Source: Trichomonas vaginalis G3 (taxonomy: Eukaryota; Parabasalia; Trichomonadida; Trichomonadidae). Taken from it: a stretch of DNA of 64,000 nucleotides. The stretch lies in NCBI RefSeq assembly GCF_026262505.1, contig NC_067206.1:8800268-8864267 (forward strand), in the 5' to 3' direction. Each line of letters opens with the position of its first letter. Within the stretch, counting starts at the first letter, position 1. Below, in pieces: positions 21,324 through 29,552 of the stretch. Under the pieces are notes generated by a model that did no database searches, was not told the DNA's origin, and saw only the letters and a list, made by a program, of their open reading frames with translations. A program made the translations under genes and the position numbers.

Positions 21324-22928
21324 ATGTACGCCGCTCAGAATATAACGCCAACAGTTTTGGATGCCATGAATGGAAATGTTTCCGAATGGTATAACGAATG
21401 CGACAATGCCATTAGAAGGTCAGAAATAGTTCCTGGAACTTACGAATATACAACTGCTGTTTCTTATGGAAACGTAGGTGAGTTTGGAGAAGGTTCTTCA
21501 ACAACAGTAGATATTGCTTGCGACAGGTTTCATATAATTTCTATTGACAACTCTTTCTTATACGTGGAACAAGACATTGAAATAAAACCTTCTGCCAAGT
21601 TGTCTGACAAGAAAGGTTGCAATGGAATTTTCTATGTCGGATACCAATATGCTCCAGAAGTTTTCATGGGATATAAGATATATTCTAACTCTGATTTAGT
21701 TCAAACAGTAACATGGGCAAACTATGAATGGTTCGCTTTGAGAAACTCAGTACAACCACAAGCTAGAGAACAAACAGACCAGTATGCAACTATTGAGAAA
21801 ATAAGAAGACTTGACCCTAACGTTCCAGGAGTTTATGTTAACCTTTCTGGTTCAGATGGAACTGCAGTAACCAAAGTAAAATTGAAACTTAGAGTTCCTT
21901 TGTCATCTTTCCTCATCTTCAGGTTTTTAAGATACTTGCCAAACTGGGCAGGAAAAATTTCTATCGAACTTACTCCAAGCAAAAATAACTTAGTCATTGC
22001 ACCAACACAAGACCCATTCACTCTTACTGTAGCTGGAACTGGTGGAGCCAAGTTCTGTGACTTTTGCAAAGACAAAGTTGACTTAGACTTTGGTTTCTCA
22101 AACCTCAACACTGATGTAAACTACTACTTCAATGCTGCTGGAACTGCTTGGGACCCAGTTAAGTTCACATGCGAAAAATTTGAATGCAAGAGAATAGAAA
22201 GCAGACTTGCAGTCTATATGTTGGACCCAGATATTTCAAATGCTTTAGCTGCCAAATATATTGCAGTTCCACTTATGTTCCCTATACACCAAATATCTGT
22301 CAAAGACTTTGCAGGTGAAGTTGGAAACCAAAGTGCTGACCCAGGTGCAAGAACAGATATTGCCTTAACAACTGCAATGAAACATGCAGATACTATGTTT
22401 GTACTGTTCAGACGAACTATAAATGACTATTCTTGTTTCTACAACCCCGGTATTAAATATCATATAAACATAGATGGCAAATACTATCCAAGAGAAGAAT
22501 ATTCTACAGTTGAGGATATGAGGTCATACAACTTGACATTAGATGCTATGAACTTTAACAACAACTTCACAACAACCATTAACCCTGAAATGCAAAGTTC
22601 TATTATGCCATATGTGAAAGTATGGACTCATACAGGAGGTCAAAAAACTCAATATACAAATGGAGACCGTTCAAACTTTTGGCTTGGCATTCCATTTGCT
22701 GACTCAGAAGACTTTATGGGTGGTATTTCAACTGTTGGTACTGTACAAATACAATATACTGGTGACAGAGACGGTCCAGATGAATTGAAAGCAAAGAAGT
22801 TTACAAAACCAATAGCACTTTTCACGGAAGATGCTCTTTTGAAGATTCGTTCGATGAAACCTGCTGGGGCTCCTCAGATTGGCATAACGACAGCTTCCAT
22901 CGAGCAGATTTTGGCAGCAGGTCAGTAA
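21324..22928 (+). CDS. Major capsid protein (double jelly-roll), block A
   Basis: The 534-residue protein has the size and beta-rich make-up of Polinton major capsid proteins: alternating hydrophobic strands, FYVGYQYAPEVFMGYKIYSN, a SQ/NSVQPQAREQ segment, then PLSSFLIFRFLRYLPNWAGKISIELTP before the second half. The same landmarks, in the same order, appear in the broken copy at 43422-44990 (AFYAVAGYQILANGRIVYSQ; RRFLPLEAIRFIPAFAG). It would form the capsid shell. The 3' end overlaps a small convergent gene on the minus strand. Assigned by pattern and context, without a profile search. Confidence 0.75.
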   Translation: MYAAQNITPTVLDAMNGNVSEWYNECDNAIRRSEIVPGTYEYTTAVSYGNVGEFGEGSSTTVDIACDRFHIISIDNSFLYVEQDIEIKPSAKLSDKKGCNGIFYVGYQYAPEVFMGYKIYSNSDLVQTVTWANYEWFALRNSVQPQAREQTDQYATIEKIRRLDPNVPGVYVNLSGSDGTAVTKVKLKLRVPLSSFLIFRFLRYLPNWAGKISIELTPSKNNLVIAPTQDPFTLTVAGTGGAKFCDFCKDKVDLDFGFSNLNTDVNYYFNAAGTAWDPVKFTCEKFECKRIESRLAVYMLDPDISNALAAKYIAVPLMFPIHQISVKDFAGEVGNQSADPGARTDIALTTAMKHADTMFVLFRRTINDYSCFYNPGIKYHINIDGKYYPREEYSTVEDMRSYNLTLDAMNFNNNFTTTINPEMQSSIMPYVKVWTHTGGQKTQYTNGDRSNFWLGIPFADSEDFMGGISTVGTVQIQYTGDRDGPDELKAKKFTKPIALFTEDALLKIRSMKPAGAPQIGITTASIEQILAAGQ

Positions 22929-23241
22929 GTTGTTCTTGAACTGACTTCTCTCCGTCAAATATTGACAGTACGCCAGTTTTGATATAATATTGTATTAAAA
23001 ACTTACCTTTAGAAATATCTGTAAGTTTTGTTGTTATATTTTTGTCTGCTTCAAGAACTTTCACCATTTCAGTTATACCAACTTTCTTTGCTTTATGAAA
23101 ATATTTTGGTTCAGCAAAGACTGCTATTCTATAACATTTTCCATTGTTTGTGTAAAGAACTATTCTGTCGATGTATTTGTATTGTTTGTGTGTGTAAACT
23201 TTGTTTTGCTTCAATTCGAAGAGATATCCGAATACGTCCAT
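22822..23241 (-). CDS. Small Polinton protein, 139 residues, antisense to the capsid gene end
   Basis: Not recognised. The start MDVFGYLFELKQNKVYTHKQ and the alternating hydrophobic strands to about residue 85 suggest a compact beta domain; the tail is polar. Its last ~107 bases overlap the capsid gene on the other strand. It shares an 18-base divergent promoter with the gene at 23260. Coding sense is supported by its composition and by that promoter. Confidence 0.5.
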   Translation of the reverse strand: MDVFGYLFELKQNKVYTHKQYKYIDRIVLYTNNGKCYRIAVFAEPKYFHKAKKVGITEMVKVLEADKNITTKLTDISKGKFLIQYYIKTGVLSIFDGEKSVQEQLTDLLPKSARWKLSLCQSEEPQQVSSNESSKEHLP

Positions 23242-23259
23242 CTTTTTATTCTAAGTAAA
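23242..23259. promoter_or_regulatory. 18-bp divergent start region
   Basis: CTTTTTATTCTAAGTAAA lies between two divergent ATGs. On both strands it reads as T-rich, then a TCTA or TTAG step, then an A-run before the ATG. The spacer at 39851-39868 has the same length and nearly the same sequence. Confidence 0.5.
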
Positions 23260-23565
23260 ATGTCATTTCCGAAAAATAGAAGCGTAAGTGTTTCAAAAGG
23301 TTTAATGGCGATGGCAGATGTGAAGTTAAATTCACCAACTCAAACAAACAGTCAAAGTGTTGTTGTCAATGTCAAAGACAGAGATGTTGAAGTGGGGAAA
23401 CCATACGAAGACGAAGATGGTATAACAATAGTTCCTGTAAAAGAACAACCAACATACCCTGAAGTTAGCAGAGACTTAAGTTCTGTTGCAGATATTCGAA
23501 ACGACTACCAACAACTTAAAGACAAACTTAAAACTCAGGAGAAGATTTGTCAAGCTTTAGGTTAA
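23260..23565 (+). CDS. Small Polinton protein, 101 residues
   Basis: Not recognised. Serine/valine-rich start, acidic middle (GKPYEDEDG) and a helical end with DYQQLKDKLKTQEK. I start at the ATG at 23260 because the divergent promoter motif precedes it. Its stop codon overlaps the next ATG, so the two genes are very tightly packed. The order of genes here parallels 60608-61222 in block C. Confidence 0.4.
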   Translation: MSFPKNRSVSVSKGLMAMADVKLNSPTQTNSQSVVVNVKDRDVEVGKPYEDEDGITIVPVKEQPTYPEVSRDLSSVADIRNDYQQLKDKLKTQEKICQALG

Positions 23566-23840
23566 TGTTAAACTTGGTCGAACACAACCCTGTAAAAGTG
23601 AACTCATATGTCATTGCACCTCATGAAATTTTGAAAGAACTATTGAAACTTTTGACAGAGGCAGACGATATAAACATCAAAGAAATAGAACCCGACATTG
23701 CTTGCTGTGGTGTTTCATATAATGTCATTGACAAGATATACGTTATGAAAGGAGGTGAAACGTTGAACTTAAAATATAGTTTCCCAGACGTCATAAAAAT
23801 ATTTGACGACCACAACATTTCATTAAAGTTTGTTTGCTAA
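23565..23840 (+). CDS. Small Polinton protein with IEPDIACCG motif, 91 residues
   Basis: Function unknown. The segment KEIEPDIACCG followed by a strand-rich end (LNLKYSFPDVIKIF...ISLKFVC) resembles the last third of the 204-residue protein at 60608-61222 (DYLDPEIECCGQ...KYVLVN). So it belongs to a family conserved between the element blocks. The paired cysteines may bind metal. Confidence 0.45.
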   Translation: MLNLVEHNPVKVNSYVIAPHEILKELLKLLTEADDINIKEIEPDIACCGVSYNVIDKIYVMKGGETLNLKYSFPDVIKIFDDHNISLKFVC

Positions 23841-23846
23841 GTAAAA

Positions 23847-24077
23847 ATGGCAAAACTTCTTGAAAGATGTTTGAAGAAAAACAATATAGACTTTATTTCA
23901 TGTAAAGGACTTTACACACTTTTGAACGATATGAAAGACCCTGTTTTGTTTGTTCGTGTAGACAAAGGAAAGTTCTATGTCTTTACAAAATATTTGAACT
24001 TCTTAGACAGAGAACTTCAAGAAACGCCATGTGAAAGTTTAGATGAAGTTCTTCTCCACTTTCAGAAAAACTTTTAA
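23847..24077 (+). CDS. Small Polinton protein, 76 residues
   Basis: Alpha/beta mini-protein: MAKLLERCLKKNNIDFISCK, two strands around VLFVRVDKGKFYVF, and a final helix SLDEVLLHFQKNF. The 89-residue protein at 60342-60611 has the same plan (short helix, KNIKYECYVLGH, strands, TVEEVLDRYYKLL), so they are likely related. Function unknown. Confidence 0.45.
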   Translation: MAKLLERCLKKNNIDFISCKGLYTLLNDMKDPVLFVRVDKGKFYVFTKYLNFLDRELQETPCESLDEVLLHFQKNF

Positions 24078-24087
24078 ATATATGTAA

Positions 24088-24189
24088 ATGGCAGAAGACA
24101 TAGTGGTTTATACTATTACGACTAAAAACCCTGAGTCATATAATTCTATAACAACAAAACTTACAAAGTCCTCAAGGACGATATTGTAA
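24088..24189 (+). CDS. Possible 33-residue protein
   Basis: Very short frame between two better-supported genes, with an AAATATATGTAA-type leader before its ATG like other element genes. Thr/Ser-rich. May be a real small peptide or simply leader sequence of the next gene. Confidence 0.25.
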   Translation: MAEDIVVYTITTKNPESYNSITTKLTKSSRTIL

Positions 24190-24205
24190 ACTGACCTTAA
24201 ACACG

Positions 24206-24898
24206 ATGACGACTAAAGCCTGTTTTGCTCTTTTGACACCAGAAGACTTTGTTGTTGTGAATGGTAAAAAATACTCCTTTGAAGATACTTACTCAGATAT
24301 ACCACCAACAGGTTTTGTTGACTTATTTAATACTTTAAGGACGGATGTAACATGTGCTGCAACTAGAGCAGGTTTCATTATGTTTGGATGTCCGACTGAG
24401 TTTACTATAAACGATATGAGCTATAATACAAAACTTATATCTGGTTTTTACTACCAACAGTTTCCTATAACAGGAAAAGGTGTCATACAAGGAATGTCTG
24501 TTCCATTGACTTTAAGTACACCTATTTTATATATTGTTTCAAACTTAGGTTCAAAGTGCTATTCGAATGTCGACAGAAACTACTATGACCAAAAGATACT
24601 CATGCGTATAAACAACACTTTCTCTGCTGGTTTGCCTATTGTTCATTCGAATGCAGAGTTTTCAGCTTTAGTAAACTCAAACACTTTAGCAAACATAAAC
24701 TTAACCTTAGTTGACGCAAACTTTGTTCCTGTAAAACTTTTATGTCCTATGTATTTGTCAATGACGGCAGAAAGTTTCGAATTGGAAGATGCAACTGGTG
24801 AAAGTATTGTACTACAAGAACAACTTCAACAACAAATAGCTCAAGAACAACAAATGCAACAAATGGAACAAATGCAACAACAAATAGCTCAAGAATAA
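24206..24898 (+). CDS. Second structural (minor capsid/penton-like) protein, 230 residues
   Basis: A beta-rich body ends with the strand pair INLTLVDANFVPVKLLCPMYLSMTAE, then a Gln/Met-rich tail of short repeats. The pattern LVD-x-x-x-x-PV-x-L-x-x-P recurs at the end of the 258-residue protein at 59605-60381 (FRLVDFQGEPVELKAPVRMTVE) and is typical of a small capsid-associated Polinton protein. Placement just after the capsid cluster and before the helicase fits a virion component. Assignment to penton is inference. Confidence 0.45.
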   Translation: MTTKACFALLTPEDFVVVNGKKYSFEDTYSDIPPTGFVDLFNTLRTDVTCAATRAGFIMFGCPTEFTINDMSYNTKLISGFYYQQFPITGKGVIQGMSVPLTLSTPILYIVSNLGSKCYSNVDRNYYDQKILMRINNTFSAGLPIVHSNAEFSALVNSNTLANINLTLVDANFVPVKLLCPMYLSMTAESFELEDATGESIVLQEQLQQQIAQEQQMQQMEQMQQQIAQE

Positions 24899-24928
24899 AA
24901 AAAATATTTTTTTTATTTTTATAAAAAA

Positions 24929-26164
24929 ATGTACAGAATAGACGTTTCAGATTTTTATGACTTCCAAGCGTTCAGAAATATGTGTCCATTTCGAGACTAT
25001 AACAAAGCAGTCGAGAATTTGAAACGTTTAGTCATTTATGTCGACTCTGCCCCAGAATGTTATGTCATGAAAGAATGGGATGTTGTCTTTAACAAACCTA
25101 AAGCGACAATAGTTTCAGAACAAGAATGTAAACAGAAACTTAAGAAAATAAAAGTCGTACAAGTTGGTATGAAGATGTTAGATGCTTGGGATATCTTATT
25201 GTCAAAGTTAGAAGATTTTTCAGTTCGTGGTATAAAGTTCTATACACCATCTCCAAACTTCTATTCTATCTTCACTGGATATAAATACGAACAAGTAGAA
25301 TGGAAAGAAAATGTTATAGAAGCTTGGTTAGACCATGTCAAAGAAATTATATGCAATGGAAACGAAAGAGTCTATGAGTATATCTTATGTTGGTTTGCAA
25401 ACATCTTACAACATCCAAGTGCTAAAAATGAAACTGCTCTCATTGTAATTGGAAAACAAGGAACAGGTAAGAACACTTTCTTTACAGATATCTTATGCAA
25501 ACTGTTAGAGGGCTATTCGAACCCGAATATGACAAACTTAGAAAACATCTGCGGTAAATTTAACTCTTCAATAGAGAATATGAAACTTATAGTATGTAAC
25601 GAACTTCAAAGTATAGATACAACAAAAGTTTTGAACTCAGATGCTTTGAAGAGTCTTATAACAGACAAAGTTGGAGTTGTTGAAAGAAAGTATAGAGACC
25701 AAAGAGTTTGTGAAAATGTTGCAAACTTCGTCATGGTTTCAAACAATGCCGTTCCGATGAAGTTAGAAAGTTCTGACAGAAGATATGTAGTTGTCAGAAC
25801 GTCAGATTCTCATATGCAAGATACAGAATATTTTGACGACTTAGCAGAAACTTTAACACCTAACTTTTACAACCACTTGTTCTCATATTTCATGACATTA
25901 GATATTTCAAAGTTCAATCCAAGACAAATTCCACATACCGAAGAGAGACAAACATTGTTAGAAGCAAACAAGAGTGTATATGAACTGTTCATAGATGAAA
26001 CTGACTTTGAGTGTTTAGATGAAAGGTCATTGTACGATTCGTATAAACAATATTGTCAAGAGTATGGTTATATGACAGCGTCTAAACGAACATTCTTGGC
26101 AAATGTCAAAAGTCTTTTAGACGTTCAGAATGGTGTATATACAAAGAAAAATTTTTCTGAGTAA
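24929..26164 (+). CDS. SF3-type helicase / primase-associated ATPase
   Basis: The 411-residue protein resembles the D5/phage-plasmid-primase helicase family. It has Walker A GKQGTGKNTF (about 178-187), Walker B-like KLIVCNEL, motif C FVMVSNNAVP with sensor arginine ESSDRRYV, and a C-terminal winged-helix-type domain RSLYDSYKQYCQEYGYMTASKRTF. It would unwind DNA for element replication alongside the PolB. Upstream is a T/A palindrome AAAAAAATATTTTTTT found before several element genes. A 46-residue stand-alone relative of its last domain lies at 50620-50760. Confidence 0.85.
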   Translation: MYRIDVSDFYDFQAFRNMCPFRDYNKAVENLKRLVIYVDSAPECYVMKEWDVVFNKPKATIVSEQECKQKLKKIKVVQVGMKMLDAWDILLSKLEDFSVRGIKFYTPSPNFYSIFTGYKYEQVEWKENVIEAWLDHVKEIICNGNERVYEYILCWFANILQHPSAKNETALIVIGKQGTGKNTFFTDILCKLLEGYSNPNMTNLENICGKFNSSIENMKLIVCNELQSIDTTKVLNSDALKSLITDKVGVVERKYRDQRVCENVANFVMVSNNAVPMKLESSDRRYVVVRTSDSHMQDTEYFDDLAETLTPNFYNHLFSYFMTLDISKFNPRQIPHTEERQTLLEANKSVYELFIDETDFECLDERSLYDSYKQYCQEYGYMTASKRTFLANVKSLLDVQNGVYTKKNFSE

Positions 26165-26186
26165 ATTTTAAAAAAAATATTTTTTT

Positions 26187-26201
26187 TATCCGATAGAAAA
26201 G
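26187..26201 (+). promoter_or_regulatory. Shared leader TATCCGATAGAAAAG before an ATG
   Basis: Identical to the minus-strand leader at 51000-51014, in both places following an A6-TATTTTTTT tract and immediately preceding the start codon. Likely a promoter/leader used by two genes of the element. Confidence 0.55.
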
Positions 26202-26621
26202 ATGACAAAATTCATCTCAGTCAACAAGTACATGTCAGGACTTAAAGAAGAACTAGACCCATTCACATATTTGAATGTTTACTTCTACCATTTTGAAAAG
26301 TCTACATTTGACAAAGTTTGGAACATCGAACCAGTTAAGTTTGCTATTGTGACTAAAAATGGTGCGAAATTTGAAGACTTAGACATAGAAGGTTTGTTAA
26401 CAGTCAAAGAAAGTTTTGACAGAAGGTTTTCAAACCTTAAAGAAGGCAAAGCATACAAACTTGTTATACCTTATGAACCAAAGAAAGCAGACGACTATGA
26501 ATATTATGAGTCTAAGATAGTTGAAGTTCAAGGTAAATTGGGTAAAAAGATTTTAGAGTCTAAGCCAGTGTTTGCTCCTAAAGAGGAAGAGAACATTGAC
26601 ATTGACCCAGAAATGTTCTAA
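26202..26621 (+). CDS. Possible ssDNA-binding-type protein, 139 residues
   Basis: A beta-rich small domain followed by an acidic tail ending NIDIDPEMF. The 157-residue protein at 51090-51563 has a similar plan and a tail ending EEIDPEAI, so a family is present. An acidic tail ending in a hydrophobic residue, next to the helicase, recalls replication SSB proteins. That function is inference; no motif proves it. Confidence 0.4.
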   Translation: MTKFISVNKYMSGLKEELDPFTYLNVYFYHFEKSTFDKVWNIEPVKFAIVTKNGAKFEDLDIEGLLTVKESFDRRFSNLKEGKAYKLVIPYEPKKADDYEYYESKIVEVQGKLGKKILESKPVFAPKEEENIDIDPEMF

Positions 26622-26637
26622 AAATAAAATTTTATTT

Positions 26638-27084
26638 TTACATGTCATATCTCCCCTTCTCTGGAACTGGTTCTTTCTTCTCTTCTTCTACTTTCTTTTC
26701 TTTCTTTTCTCTCTTCTTCTTCTCTGGTGGAGTTATGTCAAACTTCTCAGAACCATATTTTTGTAAAAGTGCTTTGTCATTTAATAGCTCTTCTATTCTG
26801 TTTTCTATTTCATTTTCAAGAACAGCGCATGTGTCTTCTTTGCATTCTAAGAAGTTTTGTTGGACTTCATCTCTCCAAGAGGCGTCATCTCTGTCAACAA
26901 GTCTGTCATTGACAAATTTTAAGACTTCTCTGCTTAAGGTTTTATGGTTCTTGTCATATTCCCAGAAACAGAACTTTAGAACAAATTCACCTTTCTTGTT
27001 TACACTATGTAAGATTTTATGGTCGACAGATGTTTTGCTGTCGAAAAGCTTGTCTCGAATATAGATGGCGAAATCGCTAGACAT
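26638..27084 (-). CDS. Small Polinton protein with lysine-rich tail, 148 residues
   Basis: Core FVLKFCFWEYDKNHKTLSRE then KFVNDRL resembles FVFTYVLKEYDRYHNEVNQT then KFVDKKL in the 124-residue protein at 52602-52976, so this is a conserved accessory family. The tail is Lys/Glu-rich (KKKREKKEKKVEEEKK). The start is the ATG at 27084, 36 bases from the divergent ATPase gene. Function unknown. Confidence 0.5.
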   Translation of the reverse strand: MSSDFAIYIRDKLFDSKTSVDHKILHSVNKKGEFVLKFCFWEYDKNHKTLSREVLKFVNDRLVDRDDASWRDEVQQNFLECKEDTCAVLENEIENRIEELLNDKALLQKYGSEKFDITPPEKKKREKKEKKVEEEKKEPVPEKGRYDM

Positions 27085-27120
27085 TTTCAAAAAGATAAAA
27101 ATTTTAATTTTTCTAAAAAT

Positions 27121-27996
27121 ATGTTAGAAAAAAAGTTTGCTGACATTGACAAAAAATTTGAGAATGTTTTAAATAAGAACAAGAGGAAGTTAGAAAATGC
27201 TCAGATAAAACCCATACATGACAAGTTCTTATTTGCTCAGAATGGTATAACAGGTCTAATTGCACCGCCTGGGTCGGGTAAGACTTTCACTTATCTTAAA
27301 ATGGCTGCACAACAACAAGAACTAGATGAGAAGAACCCATTCTATGAGTTAGTAGTCATTTGTAGTACTTCTGGTCAATTTGACCAAACCGTCAATTCGT
27401 TCAAAGATATTATAAAAAAGTCTAAGTTAGTATGTATAAAAGATACTGAGTTGTTAGATTGGATAAAGAAGTACCAAAGAAGAGTTTTGAAGTACAATGC
27501 TATAAATGAGTATATAAACTCGAAGTTTAAAGACCCAAATGAGGAAATGCAGAGAATATTAGAGAAGAAACACTTCAGAAACAAACAGAAAGAGATTGAG
27601 TACCTTTCGAAGAAATTGCAATCTTACGATTGGAAGACTTACCCTCATAGATGTCTTCTTATCTTAGATGACTTTGCTTCTCATCCTTTGTTAAAGAACA
27701 GAGAACAAGACATGTGTCGAATTCTCAAGAAGCTCAGACACTTTAACATTTCAGTTGTCATTTGTGTACAGACAGCAAAGAGTTTAAGTAAGGATGTAAA
27801 GAGAATACTTACTGATATCATACTTTTCCCCGGATTGTCCGAAGACGATTTCATGGAACTTATGAAAGAGTCCATGGCAGGTAAGTTTGACAGACATGAA
27901 CTATGGGAGAAGTACAAAGTCATACAAGACCCTCATACTTCTTTCAGAATTCATATCTACGCGAACAAAGTTCAAATTGTAAAAAGTCAAGCGTAA
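27121..27996 (+). CDS. A32/FtsK-HerA-type DNA packaging ATPase, block A
   Basis: The 291-residue protein has Walker A APPGSGKTF, Walker B CLLILDDFA, a long helical insert after the first strand, and the sensor region VVICVQTAKSL. This is the Polinton/NCLDV genome-packaging ATPase that drives DNA into capsids. The second copy (61646-62533) shares GSGKTF and LLVCDDFAGK. The start ATG at 27121 lies 36 bases from a divergent gene. Confidence 0.85.
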   Translation: MLEKKFADIDKKFENVLNKNKRKLENAQIKPIHDKFLFAQNGITGLIAPPGSGKTFTYLKMAAQQQELDEKNPFYELVVICSTSGQFDQTVNSFKDIIKKSKLVCIKDTELLDWIKKYQRRVLKYNAINEYINSKFKDPNEEMQRILEKKHFRNKQKEIEYLSKKLQSYDWKTYPHRCLLILDDFASHPLLKNREQDMCRILKKLRHFNISVVICVQTAKSLSKDVKRILTDIILFPGLSEDDFMELMKESMAGKFDRHELWEKYKVIQDPHTSFRIHIYANKVQIVKSQA

Positions 27997-28536
27997 AAAT
28001 GTAAGTGTTTGAGTCTTAGTCTGTTGTGGTGCTGGGGCTGTCGGTTCTTCTGGCTTTGGAATGGACTCGGTTGGTGGTACGTCGGACATTCGTTTGTGTC
28101 CTGTCGGATGGAAGGACTTTTCCTGTCGGAAGGAAGAGCTTTTCCTGTCGGAAGGAAGGACTTTTCCTGTCGGAAAGAAAAACTTTTCCTGTCGGAAAGA
28201 AAAACTTTTCCTGTCGGAAAGAAAAATTTTTCCTGAAGGAAAGAAAAATTTTTCCTGAAGGTCGGCCAAAAAGTTCTCAATTTTCGAAAATTTGAATGGT
28301 TTACGGACGGACAACTGGAAAAATTTTTCCTGTCGGAAGGAAAATTTTTTCCTGTAGGAAGGAAAATTTTTTCCTGTAGGAAGGAAAATTTTTTCCTGTT
28401 GGAAGGAAAAACTTTTCCTGTAGGAAGGAAAATTTTTTCCTGTAGGAAGGAAAATTTTTTCCTGTTGGAAGGAAGGACTCGGAATGCCAGAAGGACTCGG
28501 ACAAGACAATTTACCATCTAGAGCTACCTGAGCCAT
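27901..28536 (-). CDS. Repeat-filled protein of 22-residue units
   Basis: From an ATG (MAQVALDGKL) the frame runs through the 22-bp minisatellite, giving units such as FSFQQEKIFLPTGKNFPSYRK. It then enters a Pro/Thr-rich segment (MSDVPPTESIPKPEEPT) and overlaps the end of the ATPase gene. Because three 22-bp units equal 22 codons, all frames stay open, so much of this may be repeat rather than selected protein. The unique start and end segments look genuinely coding; the middle may be an expansion. Confidence 0.35.
   Translation of the reverse strand: MAQVALDGKLSCPSPSGIPSPSFQQEKIFLPTGKNFPSYRKSFSFQQEKIFLPTGKNFPSYRKKFSFRQEKFFQLSVRKPFKFSKIENFLADLQEKFFFPSGKIFLSDRKSFSFRQEKFFFPTGKVLPSDRKSSSFRQEKSFHPTGHKRMSDVPPTESIPKPEEPTAPAPQQTKTQTLTFLRLTFYNLNFVRVDMNSERSMRVLYDFVLLP
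28107..28475. repeat. 22-bp minisatellite, two arrays
   Basis: Unit of the type CTTTTCCTGTCGGAAGGAAG, about seven copies from 28107 and seven more from about 28318, separated by a unique 60-base spacer. Each unit holds a small hairpin (TTCC-tgtc-GGAA). Copies in the second array favour TGTAGG or TGTTGG. Confidence 0.85.
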
Positions 28537-28570
28537 CTTTGGTGTCAAGCTTGAAAAATAAATGGTTCAT

Positions 28571-29464
28571 TTACTCTTCTTCTTTGAAGTTGTCAAAATA
28601 CTCTGTTATCTTTTCCTTCAGTAGCGGTAAATCTTCTTTGAATGTAAGTATTGTACAACCTTTCATATCATAGTGTGTTTGAGGTAACGTATCTTGAACT
28701 ATCTGTTTAACATCTTCATTCGGTGTCATTGAAATCGGTAAGTTTTCGCGATAGAACCAATTTCTGTCAGATTTGTAAATCTTAGCTAAGTCGTAAAAGC
28801 TTTTGTTGTTTCTTCTGACTAAATGCAACATAACCATATCTCTGTCTTCTTCATTTTCCATCTCTTCAGTGTAAATCATATACTTATAGTTCTTTTCCTT
28901 TCCTTTTGGTACCGAACGTGGTATTCTTTTCTGTATGTTTTTGTCTTTTGCTTCAAGCTTGTTCTCTAGCTCTTCACGTTCTTGTCTATGAAGTTCGTCA
29001 AGAAGTCTGTAAATATACCAAGCGTAACGAGGTGAAGCCCACATTGCAACAGCATTTACAAGAAGTCTATGTACATACCAACCTCTCAAACCATTTGGCA
29101 AATTTTCACGATTTTCATAGAGTTTTGGCGACTGGGGTTTTTCTCCCACTCGCTGTTCTTCACTGTTTTTATAGAGTTTTGGCGACTGGGGTTTTTCTCC
29201 CACTCGCTGTTCTTCACGATTTTCAGAAAAAAGTCTGTCTCGCTGTGCTTCGCTCAAAAGTTCAATAGTGCTTTGGTTCCTAAACCAGTCTTTAGGAACC
29301 TTAGTATCTGGTGCAAAACATGCTGTCAAAATACTTTGCATTTGGTACATGTCATCTTTGACCGAACGAATGAGACGTAACTGTTTGTTAAACTGAACCC
29401 ACTCGTATTCTTCACTTATGGCTTCATGAACGATAGCAGTTGTTGTGTTCTCTGTTGTTGTCAT
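28571..29464 (-). CDS. KilA-N domain protein with inserted hairpin repeat
   Basis: The 297-residue protein has a split KilA-N DNA-binding domain: KDWFRNQSTIELLSE on one side and LRGWYVHRLLVNAVAMWASP on the other. The C-terminal domain (KNYKYMIYTEE, then YDLAKIYKSDRNWFYREN) is like those found after KilA-N in large DNA viruses. Between the two KilA-N halves (about residues 81-121) sit two copies of an 18-residue unit, EEQRVGEKPQSPKLY(K/E)N(S/R), encoded by a hairpin repeat that also occurs in non-coding DNA at ~30.35 kb. I start at the ATG at 29464. Likely a DNA-binding accessory protein. Confidence 0.75.
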   Translation of the reverse strand: MTTTENTTTAIVHEAISEEYEWVQFNKQLRLIRSVKDDMYQMQSILTACFAPDTKVPKDWFRNQSTIELLSEAQRDRLFSENREEQRVGEKPQSPKLYKNSEEQRVGEKPQSPKLYENRENLPNGLRGWYVHRLLVNAVAMWASPRYAWYIYRLLDELHRQEREELENKLEAKDKNIQKRIPRSVPKGKEKNYKYMIYTEEMENEEDRDMVMLHLVRRNNKSFYDLAKIYKSDRNWFYRENLPISMTPNEDVKQIVQDTLPQTHYDMKGCTILTFKEDLPLLKEKITEYFDNFKEEE

Positions 29465-29552
29465 ATCTGTCTTTACATACAAAATAAAAAAATAAAAAAA
29501 AATAAAATTAGCGTTATTTTCTATCTTGTATAAAAGACCAAAAATAAACGCT

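Noticed and set aside
26642-27064. 140-codon plus-strand Ser/Phe-rich frame
   Set aside because: Shadow of the lysine-rich minus-strand gene at 26638-27084, which has a related protein at 52602-52976.
28009-28504. Plus- and minus-strand alternative frames over the 22-bp minisatellite
   Set aside because: All are phase-shifted readings of the same repeat; only the minus frame with unique start and end segments was kept.
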